Assembly (NCBI RefSeq): GCF_035594125.1 | Contig: NW_026973729.1 | Span: 186,001-250,000 of the forward strand | Origin: Scylla paramamosain | Taxonomy: Eukaryota; Arthropoda; Malacostraca; Decapoda; Portunidae | Direction of reading: 5' to 3' | Length of the DNA: 64,000 nucleotides | Shown here: positions 24,428 to 36,781 of the stretch, piece after piece | Layout of the letters: each line of letters opens with the position of its first letter | How positions within the stretch are numbered: position 1 is the stretch's first letter | Program-made: the position numbers and the translations under genes | The notes under the pieces: generated by a model | What the model was told of the DNA's origin: nothing | What the model saw: only the letters and a program-made list of their open reading frames with translations | The model's database searches: none

Positions 24428-24865
24428 GTAATTTTGTTTTGGATTCCCATATTGAGTTACTTCAATGGTATTTATCGTTTTGGTGCCTAACATTCTAAAA
24501 AAAACAGTCAAAAGACAGGTTTCTTGTAAAGTCGTTTAATTTCCATATATAGGTGGCTTTCCATGCACTTTAGGGTTTGGTACATAAGAGTCCGAAAAAA
24601 AATCTAGAATTAACTTTTTTGATAATGTTCTTTTTTCCACATAATTTCCATGAATTTTGCCAGAATTTTGGCATCTTGGTACCTATGAAGATGAATAACA
24701 AAAAAAAAAGAAAAATTGTTATTTTTTTATTTTGCACGTTTCTCATTCTATTTGCACGTTTCTCGTAATGTCGTTGTTTTTCTTCATATTGGGTGCTTTG
24801 CATGCATTTTGGCATTTTTTTCACGTAATAGCTGAAAAACACTGAAAATACACGCTTTTGGTAAT
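20489..24865 (+). repeat. Satellite HOR array, forward block 4
   Basis: m1 anchors near 21355, 22449 and 23560. The following copy is damaged: near 24735 m11 runs into a duplicated TTTGCACGTTTCTC piece, about 540 bp of HOR is missing compared with 28370-29215, and the block ends in a LINE remnant. The last 130 bp (TTCACGTAATAGCTGAAAAA, CACGCTTTTGG) match 29165-29215. Confidence 0.88.
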
Positions 24866-25655
24866 AAGAACATAAGAACATAAGAAATAAGTAAATCATC
24901 ATGAAGAATCTGCTATTATTGACTCCATTATTTTACATTCAACAGAAGTTAAGCTGACAGGTTAGACGTTAAAGTTTTATCTCCTTTCTTAAAGGTAGGT
25001 ACTATATTCGCCTGCCTCCAAATTACCGATACCTCACATGACTAAAGTGATTTCCTAAGGACAGAAACTAACAGATTACTTATAATCTTTTTCCTTTCCT
25101 TAAATACTGTGGAATATATTTCATCTGGTCCTGGTGACTTGAACTTTTCAACTTATCTATCTCCTGTTCCACTATCTCTTTTAGTTATGGTAATCTGTCA
25201 GCTTCTCATCCTCTTCTATTTTAAATATCTTCTCACTATTCGGCAAATCCTGCATGTTTTCCTGGGCAAAGACAATTAAAAAATACTCGCTCACAATTTT
25301 ACTAATCTCCTCTCAACAACTAATCAGGTCCCATTCTGCTGTCTTTAAGGAACTATTGTTTCTCTATTCTTCGTCTTATATGCCTGATAAAATTCCTTGA
25401 GGTCCATCTTCGCTTGGCTGGCTACCTTTAATTCATAACTATTTTTAGCTTTCCTTGTTAAACTCCTGACTTTTCTAATTCATTATATTATGGCCTTAAA
25501 ACCACTTCCCCTGTCTTTAATCTCATATATACTTCTTCTTCGCCCTTTGTAGTGTTTTAACCTCAGTCATCCTTTTAGGATCATTCTTCTGCGATCTTTT
25601 TCTTCTGTAAGGGATGTTCCCTAACTTTCCTGAATGTAATTTATCAACGAAATAT
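24866..25655 (-). mobile_element. Degenerate CR1/Jockey-like LINE remnant
   Basis: This is the clearest non-satellite sequence in the window. The minus strand encodes broken pieces of a non-LTR retrotransposon ORF2: a linker region with VRSLTRKAKNSYELKVASQA (about 25480-25340), then SKIVSEYF (about 25303), then EIDKLK and KSPGPDEIYSTVF, then ANIVPTFKKGDKT. The left end has AAGAACATAAGAACATAAG, which on the minus strand is a short tandem 3' tail like those of CR1-type LINEs. The conserved RT motifs after FKKGDKT are missing, so the copy is internally deleted as well as 5'-truncated. The right edge, where satellite resumes with TTCGCTTCTCCATAAAGGG, is approximate. Exact family is unresolved. 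Confidence 0.82.
24949..25480 (-). pseudogene. LINE ORF2 fragment, start of reverse transcriptase
   Basis: An intact relative would be a multifunctional LINE protein with endonuclease followed by reverse transcriptase. Here only the stretch just before the RT and its first conserved blocks survive. From 25140 to 24949 one minus-strand frame reads KSPGPDEIYSTVFKE, then NLLVSVLRKSL, an in-frame stop, WRQANIVPTFKKGDKT and a stop. The SPGPD and FKKG(D/S)K blocks are characteristic of the RT0/RT1 region of CR1, L2 and Jockey-like elements. A one-base loss near 25145 moves EIDKLK (upstream) out of frame with KSPGPD, and another shift lies near 25190. The catalytic YADD region is absent. Non-functional. 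Confidence 0.82.
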
Positions 25656-28365
25656 TTATTTCGCTTCTCCATAAAGGGTGTTTTGCATGGGTTTTAGCGT
25701 TTCTGTACATAAGAACACGTTTTTAGTAATGTTGTTTTGTATTCCTTTATAGAGTGCTTTCCTTGTTTTTTTAGCGTTCTGGTGTCTAACACGTTGAAAA
25801 ACACTCAAAAGGCACGTTGATGATAATGTCGTTTCGTTTCCCGATAAAGGTGGCTTCCAATGCATTTTGTCTTTTGGTACTTAACAATATGAAAAAGAGT
25901 TTAAGTAAATGTTTTCGGTAGAGTTGTTTTTCCATATAAAGTGCTAATCATGTGTTTTTGAGTCTTGGTACCTAAAAAGCTCAAAATTTCTCATAATACA
26001 CTTTTCTCGTAATGTCCTTTGTTTTCTCCATGTAGGATGCTTTGCGTGTAATTTGGCATTTTTGTACTTAACAAGCACAAAAACAATCAAAATACAAGTT
26101 TTTGGTAATGTTATTCTGTTTCTCCATAAAGGTTGTTTTGCATGCGTTTCAGCGATTTCGCACGTAAGAAGGTCAAAAACACTCTAAAGATACTTTCTTG
26201 GTAATGTTATTTTATATTGCCAAATAGGGTGCTTTCAATGCTTTTTAGCATTTTGATTCCTAACACTCAAGTTTCCTGTAATATAGTTTTGCTTCTTCAT
26301 ATAGAGATCTGCATGCATTATGATGTTTTGCTACATAATATGAGAAACGCTTGGTAAACCAAGCTGTTTTTTTTATTGAAAATAGGGTGTTCTTCATGCA
26401 TTTTAGCGTTTTGGTGCCTAATACGCTCAAAAAAAAAAAAAAAATAAAAAGACACGCTTCTGGTAATTTCACATTGTTCTCCTATATAGGGTGATTCGCT
26501 TCCACTTTACCGTTTGGTACCTAACAATGTAAAAAACACTCAAAATACAAGTTTTTGACAATGTTGTTCTGTTTGTCTATATAGAGTTCTATTCAAACGC
26601 GTTTTCGCGTTTTGTTACCTAACAAGCTCGAAAACACTCCAAATACGCGTTTCTCGTAAGGTCCTTTTGTTTACCTATATATTATACTGTACATGCATTT
26701 TGGCAATGTAACAAGCTCAAAAACAATCATTTCATATTTCATTTTGGTAATGTTACTCTGTGTCACGATCAAGGGGATTTTCCATGTTTTAAGCTTTTCC
26801 ATAGGTACCTCAAAACACTGAAAAGGAAAAGTTTTGGTAATGATGTTTTGTTTTTTTCGATATCGAGTCCTTTCTATGATTTTTAGCGTTTTGTTGTCTA
26901 ACACTCTTAAGATATGTTTCCTGTAATGTCGTTTTATTTCACCATAGAGGGCGATTTACATGTATTTTGGCGTTTTGTTTTCTGTGAAAAAACACTCAAA
27001 ATACACAATTTTTGTAATGTTTTGTTTCTCCAAATAGAGAGCTATTTATGCGTTTAAACGTTTTGTTCCCTAAAAAGCTCGAAAGAAAAAAAAAATCAAA
27101 ATACACGTCTCGCGTAATGTTCTTTTCTTTTCCGATGTGGTGTACTTTATATTTTGGAGTTGTTGTTTTTTTTTTTTACGTAACAAGCTCATAAACACTA
27201 AAAATACACGTTTTTGGTAAAGTTATTTTGTTTTGAATTTTAAACAGTGTTTTGAATGCGTTTAAGCGTTTTGGTACGTAAGCAGCTAAAAAAGACAACG
27301 TGTCTAGGTAATATATATATATAGCTATAGAGTGTTTTTCATCCTTTTTGTGCTTTTGTGCCGAACCTGCTCCAAAAGACATTCAAAAGACATGTTTCTG
27401 AAAATGAAGTTTTAATTAATTTTTCGGTGATGTTATTCTTTTTCTCAATAAGAAAGTTTTGCATGCCTTTTAGCACTTTTTTGAACGTAAGAAGCTCCTA
27501 AACACTTCAGAGATATGTTTTTGGTAATGTAGCTTTTTTTTTTCTATGTAACAAACAAAAACTCTTAAAATACACGGTTTTTGGTAAAGGTATACTGTTT
27601 CTCAGTATTTATTTTTATTTATTTATTTACTTTATTTATTTATTTATTTATTTATTTTTATTTTATTTTATTTTATTTATTTTTTTTTTTTTTGCATAGG
27701 TTTCAGCTTTTTATTACGTAAATAAATCCAAAAAAAGACACGATTTTGGTAATATTTTTTCGTTTTCCTTTATAGGGTTTTTTTTCCATGTTTTTTTTGT
27801 GCGAAACTAGATTCATGCGTTTTAGCGTTTTTGTACCTAAGAAACTCAAAAACACTCATAATGCGCGATTTTCTTAATCACTTTTTGTTTCGCCATATAG
27901 GGTAAATTATATGTATTTTCACGATATGGCATCTAAGAATGTGAAATACACTCAAATTACACGTTTTTTTTTTCTCTCTCTGTTTCTTGATATAGAGTAC
28001 TATTCATGCGTTTTAAGCGTTTTCATAATTAAGAAGTTCAAAAACATTAATAATAAACGTTTCTTGTAGTGTGTTTTCGTATCCCTTATTAAGTAGTTTG
28101 CATCCATTTTGACGTTTTTGTACGTTTCTTTTCCTAAAACGATAATAAATACTCAAAACACACCTTTATGTAAATGTTATTTCTTTTTTTTACATATAGG
28201 GTGATCGGGATGCATTTTTGCGTTTTGTTATCTATAAATGTGAAATACACTAAAATACACATTTTTGGTAGTTTTTTTTTTTTCCACATTGAGTGTTATT
28301 TATGTGTTCTCATGTGTTGGTACCGAGGAATCTCAAAAACACTCACAATACACGCTTCTTGGAAA
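25656..28365 (+). repeat. Diverged monomeric satellite without HOR order
   Basis: About 27 forward monomers of roughly 96-110 bp. All keep the basic boxes (GCATGC-like, TTTTAGCGTTTTGGTA, CTCAAAAACACTCAAAA, GGTAATGT) but cannot be assigned to m1-m11, and the order is not repeated. Divergence between neighbours looks higher than between equivalent monomers of the HOR. This has the look of an older, unhomogenised layer of the same satellite. HOR order resumes at 28366 with m10 (GTAGGTGGCTTTGCATGC). Confidence 0.83.
27607..27693. repeat. TTTA/TTTTA microsatellite
   Basis: Run of (TTTA)n grading into (TTTTA)n and a T tract, inserted into or grown from a T-rich part of a diverged monomer. It is the longest pure simple repeat in the window. 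Confidence 0.92.
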
Positions 28366-29215
28366 GTAGGTGGCTTTGCATGCACTTTAGGGTTTGGTAC
28401 ATAAGAGTCCGAAAAAAATCTAAAATTAACTTTTTTGATAATGTTCTTTTTTCCACATAATTTCCCTGAATTTTGCTAGAATTTTGGCATCTTGGTACCT
28501 ATGAAGATGAATAACAAAAAAAAAAAAAATGCTATTTTTTTATTTATTTATTTTTTTCTCTATAAAGAGTGTTATTTGTGGGTTTTAGGTTTTTGGTACT
28601 TAAAGAACTTAAAAACACTCATAATACAAGTTTCTCATAAAGTCCTTTCGTTTCCCAAATATAGGGTTCTTTGCATGTATTTAAGCGTTTTTATAGGTAA
28701 CATGATCAAAAACACTTAAAATACGTTTTTGGTAATGTTTTTCTGTTTCTCCATAAAGGGTGTTTTGCATGCATTATTGCGTTTCAATATGTAAGGAACT
28801 CAAAAACACTTAGAGGCAAGTTCTTGGTAAAATTTGGTTTTATTCCCATGTAATGTGATTGCCCTGCTTTTTAGTGCTTTATTGCCTAACACGCTCAAAA
28901 ACACTCAAAAGACACTCTTCTGGTAGTCATTTTTTTTTTCCACATAAAGCTAGTTTCGCATGCAATTTGGGGTTTTGGTAACGAAGAATGTGAAAAACAC
29001 TCAAAATACACGCATTTGGTAAGGTTGTTCTGCATCTCAGTTAAGAGTGTTATTCATGAGTTTCAGCGTTTTGGTACCTAAGAATCTCAAAAACACTCAT
29101 AATGCACGTTTCTCGTAATATCGCTCTTTTCTTCATATAGGGTGCTTTGCATTCATTTTGGCATTTTTTTTCACGTAATAGCTGAAAAACACTGAAAATA
29201 CACGCTTTTGGTAAT
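28366..29215 (+). repeat. Satellite HOR copy between monomeric block and LINE tail
   Basis: One near-complete HOR copy starting in m10, with its m1 anchor near 28569, running to m6. There it changes into a diverged monomer (TTCACGTAATAGCTGAAAAA) that abuts the LINE tail. A shorter version of the same arrangement is at 24560-24865, so the two regions are duplicates. Confidence 0.88.
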
Positions 29216-29369
29216 AACAACATAAGAACATAAGAAATAAGTAAATCTGCAAGAAGGCATCAGGCCTACAAGTGGCAGTACTTGTATGAAATATGCCTAC
29301 CTATTTCCACCTATCATCCCCATCCATAAATTTGTAATTTTCTCTTACTCTTCCCAAATGCCTCAGTGT
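29216..29369 (-). mobile_element. LINE 3'-end fragment, decapod-type repeat
   Basis: About 150 bp unlike the satellite: ACATAAGAACATAAGAAATA, then TGCAAGAAGGCATCAGGCC, GTGGCAGTACTTGTATGAAA, CCTATTTCCACCTATCATCC and CCATCCATAAATTTG. I remember this block as very abundant in decapod crustacean sequence; this is recall and was not searched. The opening AAGAACATAAGAAATAAGTAAATC is shared with the remnant at 24866. The inferred element lies on the minus strand, severely 5'-truncated. Confidence 0.75.
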
Positions 29370-31947
29370 AATTTTTTTCCCACATAAAGCTAGTTTTGCA
29401 TGGAATTTGGGGTTTTGGTAACTAAGAATGTAAACAAAACACTCAAAATACACGCATTTAGTAAGGTTCTTCTGTTTCTTGATTAAGAGTGTTATTCATG
29501 AGTTTCAGTATTTTGGTATCTTAGAAACTTCTCCATAGTCGAGTTTTTGGGTTTTTTGCCTTGTGATTCTGGTGAAACTACAAAACACTCATTATACACG
29601 TTTCTCGTTATGTCCTTTTTTTTTCCTTATATAGAGTGCTTTGCATCCATTTTCGCGTTACTTTTTATGTAACAAGCTCAAAAACACACAAAATATACTT
29701 TTTTGCTAATATTATTCTATTTCTTCATATTGGTTGGTTTGCATCCGTTTTAGCGTTTTTCTACGTAAATCTTTTAAAAGACATTTTCAGTAATTTTGTT
29801 TTGGATTTCCATATAGAGTGACTTTCATATTATTTATCGTTTTGGTGCCTAACATGCAGAAAAACACTCAAAAGACAAATTTCTTGTAAAGTCGTTAAAT
29901 TTTATCAGATAGGTGGCTTTTGCATACACTTTATGGTTTGGAACATAACTCCGAAAAAAAAGGTAAAATTAACTTTTTTGATAATGTTTTTTCCACATAA
30001 TTTCCCTGAATTTTGTCAGAATTTTGGCATCTTGGTACCTATGAACATCAATAACAAAAAAATAAAAATGCTATTTTTTTATTTATTTTTTTTCTCTCTT
30101 AAGAGTGTTATTTGTAGGTTTTAACGTTTTGGTATTTAAGGAACATAAAAACATTCATAATACTTATTTCTCGTAATGTCCTTTCGTTTCCCAAATATGG
30201 GGATATTTGCATGTATTTAAGCGTTTTTATAGGTAACATGATACAAAAAAACACTCAAAACACTTGTTTTTGGTAATGTTATTCTGCTTCTTCATAAAGG
30301 AGTGTTTTCCATGCGTTTTAGCGATTTGGTATGTAAGGAGCTGAAAAAAAATTCAAGGCAAGTTCTTGGTGAAAGTTGGTTTTATTCCAATGTAATATGA
30401 TTCCCCAGCTTTTAGTGCTTTATTGCCTAACATGCTCAAAAACACTGAAAAGATACTTCTGGTAATGCCATTTTTTTCCCACATAAAACTAGTTTCGCTT
30501 GCTTTTTAGGGTTTTGCGAAGAATGTGAAAAAAAAACACTCAAAATACACGCATTTGGTAATGTTGTTCTGTTTCTCAATTAAGGTTGTTATTCATGAGT
30601 TTCAGCATATTGGTATCTAAGAAACTTCTTTATATACAGGAGTTTTTGCATTTTTTGCCTTGTGGTTCCTGTGAACCACAAGTTCTTTTGCCCGAAAATA
30701 ATAAGACACTCATTATACATGTTTCTCGTAATGTCCTTATCTTTCCCAATAGGGAGTGCTTTGCATCCATTTTCGCGTTTTTTTTTGTAGGTAACAAGCT
30801 CAAAAACACTCAAAATATACCTTTTTGGTAATATTATTCTATTTCTTCATATTGGTTGGTTTTCATCTGTTTTAGCATTTTTCTACGAAAAAAACACCGA
30901 AAAGACAAGTTTTCAGTAATTTTGTTTTCGATTCCCAAAGAATATTCCCAGAATTTTGGGATCTTAGTACCTATGAAGATGAATAACAAAACAAAAAAAG
31001 AAAATTTTATTTCTTTTTTCTCTATAAAGTGATATTTGTTTGTTTTAGCTTTTTTGGTACTTAAGGAACTTAAAAACACTCATAATACACGTGTTTTGTA
31101 ATGTCCTTTCTTTTTCCCAGAAATAGGGTTCTTTGCATATATTTTAGCGGTTTTATTGGTAACATGATCAAAAACACTCAAAATACATGTCTTTGGTAAT
31201 GTTCTTCTGTTTCACCATTAGGTGTATTTTGCATGCGTGTTAGTGTTTTGGTGTATAAGGAGCTCAAAAACACTTAAAGGCAAGTTCTTGGTAAAAATTC
31301 GTTTTACTCCGATATAATGTGATTGCCCTCCTTTTTAGTGTTTTATTGCCTATCACTCTCAAAAACACTCAAAAGACACTTTTCTGGTAAAGTAATTTTT
31401 TTTCCCAACAAATCTATTTTTGCATGCAATTTGGGGTTTTGGTAACTAAGAATGTTAAAAGCACTCAAAATACACGCATTTAGTAAGATTGTTCTGTTTC
31501 TCAATTAATAGTGTTATACATGAGTTTTAGCATTTTGGTATCTATGGAACCTCTCCATATACACAAGATTTTGCGTTTTTTGCCTTGTGGTTCTTTTGAA
31601 CTATAAAACTCATTATACACTTTTTCGTGCAATGTCCTTTTGTTTCCCAGTATAGAGAGCTTTGCATCAATTTTCGCGTTTTTTACCAAGCTCAAAAACA
31701 TTCAAAATATACGTTTTTAGTAACGTCTTTCTATTTCTTGATATTCGTTGCTTTCCATCCGTTTTAACGTTTTTCTACGTAAAACACTAAGAAGACACGT
31801 TTTCAGTAACTTTGTTTTGGATTCCCATATAGAGTGATTTCCTTATTATTTATCGTTTTGGTGACTAAAATCCTAAAAAACACTCAAAACAGAGATTTCT
31901 GGTAAGGTCGTTTAATTTCCTCATATAGGAGGCTTTGCATGCACTTT

Positions 31948-32170
31948 AGAGCTGAAATTAACTTTTTTGATAATATTGTTTTATCATATGATTGCCCTGA
32001 ATATTCCCAGAATTTTGGTATCTCGGTACCTATGAAGATGAATATAAAAAAAATTCCTATTCCGAAAAAAAAGCTGAAATGAACTTTTTTGATATTATTG
32101 TTTTATCATATGATTGCACTAAATTTTCCCAGAATTTTGGTATCTCGGTACCTATGAAGATGAATAACAA
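31948..32170 (+). repeat. Local tandem duplication of m10/m11
   Basis: GCTGAAATTAACTTTTTTG through GGTATCTCGGTACCTATGAA occurs twice in succession (about 31950-32045 and 32078-32165), joined at TTCCTATT | CCGAAAAAAAAGC. The copies differ at several bases, so the event is not the newest in the window. Confidence 0.85.
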
Positions 32171-35100
32171 AAAAAAAAAAAAGAAAAAAAATTCCTATTT
32201 TTTTTTCCTAAATAAAGAGTGTTATTTATGTGTTTTAGCTTTTTGGTACTTAAGGAACTTAAAAAAAACACTCATAATACACGTTTCTCGTAATGTACTT
32301 TTGTTTCCAAAACATAATGTTGTTTGCATGAATTTAAGTGTTTTTATAGATAACATGACCAAAAACACTGAAAATACATGTTTTTGGTAATGTTCTTCTG
32401 TTTTTCCATAAAGTGTGTTTTCCATGCGTTTTAGCAGTTTTGTATATAAGGACCTCAAAAACACTTAAAGGCAAGTTTTTGGTATAAATTGGTGTTATTC
32501 CAGTGTAATATGATTGCGATGCTTTTTACTGCTTTATTGCCTATCACGTTCAAAAACATTTTTTCTCTCAGATAAAGGTGGTTTTACATGCAATTTGGGG
32601 TTTTTGTAACTAAGAATGTGAAAAGCACTCAAAATACACGCATTTAGTAAGGTTGTTCTGTTTCTCACTTAAGAGTGCTATTCATGAGTTTCAGCATTTT
32701 GGTATCTAGGAAATCTCTCCATATACACGAGTTTTTGCGTTTTTTCTTTGAACTATAAAACAATCATTATACAGTTTTCTTGCAATGTCCTTTTGTTTCC
32801 CAATATAGAGTGTTTTGCATCTATTTTCGCGTTTTTTATAGGTAAAAAGCTCAAAAACACTCAAAATATACCTTTTTGGTAACGTTTTTCTATTTCTTGA
32901 TATTGGTTGGTTTCTATCCGTTTTAACGTTTTTCTACGTAAAACACTGAGAAGACACGTTTTCAGTAACTTTGTTTTGGATTCCCATATAGAGTGAGTTG
33001 CTTATTATTTATCGTTTTGGTGACTAAAATCCTAAAAAACACTCAAAACACAGATTTCTGGTAAGGTCGTTTCATTTCCTCATATTGGAGGCTTTGCATG
33101 CACTTTACGGTTTGGTACATAACAGTCCGAAAAAAGGGCTGAAATTAACTTTTTTGATAATATTCTTTTATCACATAATTGCCCTAAATTTTCCCAGAAT
33201 TTTGCCATCTCGGTACCTATGATGATGAATAACAAAAAAAAAAAAAAAAATCATATTTATTTGATCTTTTATTTTATTTTATTTTTTATTTTCTAAATGA
33301 AGAGTGTTATTTGTGGGTTTTAGCTTTTTGGTACTTAAGGAACTTAAAAAAAACATAATGTTCTTTGCATATACTTAAGCGTTTTTATAGATAACATGAT
33401 CAAAAACACTCAAAATACATGTTTTTGGTAATGTTATTCAGTTTCTCCATAAAGTTTGTTTTCCATGCGTTTTAAAGGTTTGGTATATAAGGGGTTAAAA
33501 AACACTTAAATGCAAATTCTTCGTAAAAGTTGGTTTGATTACCATGTAATATGATAGTTCTGCTTTTTAGTGCTTTGTTGGATATCACGCTGAAAAACAC
33601 CCAAAAGACACTTTTCTGGTAATGTCATTTTTTTTTCCGAAATGATGCTAGTTTCTCATGTAATTTGGCATTTTCGTAACTAAGAATGTGAAAAACACTC
33701 AAAATACACAATTTAGTAAGGTAGTTCTGTTTAACGATTAAAAGTGTTATTCATGCATTTATTCGTTTTGGTATGTAAGAAATTTCTCTATATACACGAG
33801 TTTTTGCGTTTATTGCCTCGTGGATCTTTTAAAACTATAAAACACTCATTATACACGTTTCTCGTAATGTTCTTTTGTTTCCCAGTATAGAGTGCTTTCC
33901 ATCCATTTTCGGATTTTTTGTAGGTAACAAGCTGAAAAACACTCAAAATATATCTTTTTGGTAATGTTATTGTATTTCTTCATATTGGTTGGCTTGCATC
34001 CGTTTTAGCGTTTCTCTTCGTAAATCACTGAAAAGTCACGTTTTCAGTAATATTGTTGAAATTCCTGAAAAAAAACACTCAAAAGACAGATTTCTGGAAA
34101 AGTCGAGTAATTTCCCCATATAGGTAGGTGGCTTTGCATGCACATCTGGATTTGGCACATAATTCCGGAAAAAAAGCTAAAAATGTTTTTTTCTAATGTG
34201 TTTTTTACATAATTTCCCTGAATTTTGCCTGAATTTTGGCATCTTCATACCTATGTAGATGAATAACAAAAAAAAATTCTATTTTTTGTTATTTATTTTT
34301 TCTCTATTTGTGGGTTTTAGTTTTTTGGTACTTAAGGAACTTAAAAACAATCATAATACACGATTTTCGTAATGTCCTTTCGTTTAACAGACATAGGGTT
34401 CTTTGCATGCATTTAAGCGTTTTTATAGGTAACATGATCAAAAACACTCAAAATATTGTAACAAAATAATGTATAAATGTAATTTGGGATTTTCGTAGCT
34501 AAGAATGTAAAAAACACTCAAAATACACACATTTGGTAAGGTAGTTCTGTTTCTCAATTAAAAGTGTTATTCATGAGTTTTAGCATTTTGGTATGTAAGA
34601 AACTTTTTGCGTTTTTTATCTTGTGGTTCTTGTGAAACTATAAAACAATCATTATACACGTTTCTCTAAATGTCCTTTTTTCTTCCCAATATAGAGTGCT
34701 TTTACATCCATTTTCGCGTTTTTTTGTAGGTAAAAAGCTCAAAAACACGTTTTGGTAATGTTATTCTATTTCTTCATATTCGTTGCTTTGCATCCGTTTT
34801 AGCGTTTTTTCTACGTAAAACGCTGAAAAGACACGTTTTCAGTAATTTTGTTTTGGATTCACATATTGACTGACTTCCATATTATTTATCGGTTTGGTGC
34901 CTAACATGCTGAAAAATACTGAAAAGACAGGTTTCTGGTAAAGTCGTTTAATATCCTCATATAGGTGGCTTTGGATGCACTTTAGGGTTTGGTAAATAAC
35001 AATCCAAAAAAAGCTATAATTAACTTTTTTGATAATGTTCTTTTTTCCACATAAATTCCCTGAATTTTGGCAGAATTTTTTTATTTTTTTTATTTTTTTT

Positions 35101-35665
35101 TCTCTTTAAAGAGTTTTATTTGTAGGTTTTAACGTTTTGGTACTTAAGGAACATCAAAACAGTCATAATACACGTTTTTCGTAATGTCCTTTCGTTTCCC
35201 AAAGATAAGGTTCTTTGTATGTATTTAAGCGTTTTTATAGGTAACATGATAAAAAACACTTAAAACACATGTTTTTTTATAATGTTTTTTTTCTGCTTCT
35301 CCATAAAGGAGTGTTTTACATGCGTTTTAGCGTTTTGGTATGTAAGGAGCTCAAAAACATAATGGCAAGTTCTTCGTCAAAGTTGGTTTTATTCCCATGT
35401 AATGTGATTGCCCTGCTTTCTAGTTCTTTATTGCCAAACACGCTCAAAAACACTCAAAAGACACTTATGGTAACGTCATTTTTTTCCCACATAAAGCTAG
35501 TTTCGCATGCTATTTGGGATTTTGCTAACTAACAATGTGAAAAACACTGAAAATACACGCTTTTGGTAAGATTGTTCTGTTCTTAATTAAGATTGTTATT
35601 CATGAGTTTCAGCATTTTGGTATCTAAGAAACTTCTTTATATACACGAGTTTATGCGCTTTTTGC

Positions 35666-35689
35666 CTTGTGGTTCTTGTGAACCACAAG
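35666..35689. repeat. 10-bp perfect hairpin in m6 variant
   Basis: Arms CTTGTGGTTC and GAACCACAAG around a 4-bp loop (TTGT). It arises from an insertion in m6 ending CACAAGTTCTTTTGC. The same variant is at about 860-880, 30659-30682, 40289-40312 and 56001-56024, with a truncated form near 53000. Confidence 0.88.
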
Positions 35690-36767
35690 TTCTTTTGCAC
35701 GAAAATAATAAGACACTCATTATACTCGTTTCTCGTAATGTCCTTTTGTTTCCCAGTAGGGAGTGCTTTGCATCCATTTTCACCTTTCTTGTAGGTAACA
35801 AGCTCAAAAACACTCAAAATATAGCTTTTTTTAATGTTATTCTATTTTTTTTTTTTTTCATATTGGTTGGTTTGCATCCTTTTTAGCGTTTTTCTACGTA
35901 AAACACCGAAAAGACACGTTTTCAGTGAATTTGTTTTTGATTCCCATATAGATTGACTTCCTTTGGTTTTATCGTTTTGGTGCCTAACATGCTGAAAAAT
36001 ACTCATAAGACAGTTTTCTGGCAAAGACGTTTGATTTCCCCATATAGGTGATTTTGCATGCACTTTAGGGTTTGCTACATAACAGTCGAGAAAAAAAAAA
36101 GCTAAAATTAACTTTTTTGATAATGTTCTTATTTCAGAAAATTTCAAGAATTTTGCTTAAATTTTGGCACCTCGGTACCTGTGAAGATGAATAAGAAGGA
36201 AAAAAAATTATCGTATTTTTTTATTCATTTATTTATTTTTTCTCAATAGAGAGTTATTTGTGGCTTTTAGCTTTTTGGTTCTTAATGAATTTAAAAATAC
36301 TCATAATACACGTTTCTCGTAATGTCCTTTTGTTTCCCACAAATAGGGTTCTTAGCATGTATTTAAGCGTTTCATTGGTAACATGATCAAAAACACTCAA
36401 AATACATGTTTTTGGTAATGTTATTCTGTTTCTCCATAAAGTGTGTTTTGCATGCGTTTTAGCGTTTTGGTATATAAGGAGCTCAAAAACACTTAAAGGC
36501 AAGTTCTTGATAAACATTGGTTTTATTCCCATGTAATGTGATTGCCCTTCTTTTTAGTGCTTTACTGCCTATCACGGTCAAAAACACTCAATAGACACTT
36601 TTCTGAAAATGTCGTTTTTTTTTACCACATAAAGCTGGTTTCGCAATCAATTTGGGTTTTGTGTAACTAAGAATGTGAAAAGCACTCAAAATACACGCAT
36701 TTAGTAAGGTTTTTCTGTTTCTCAATTAAGAGTGTTATTCATGAGTTTAGGCATTTTGGTATCTAGG

Positions 36768-36781
36768 AAACTAGCTAGTTT
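36768..36781. repeat. Palindromic deletion junction
   Basis: AAACTAGCTAGTTT lies where m6 (TATCTAGGAAACT) is joined back to m5 (AGCTAGTTTCGCATG). The identical junction is in the opposite arm at 39190-39203. Confidence 0.85.

Noticed and set aside
24949..25480. Functional reverse transcriptase gene
   Set aside because: In-frame stops, at least two frameshifts and no catalytic YADD region. It is a dead LINE fragment.
29216..29369. Exon of a host gene in the non-satellite patch
   Set aside because: No splice-site pair or sustained frame; the sequence matches a remembered dispersed repeat and shares its end with the LINE remnant.
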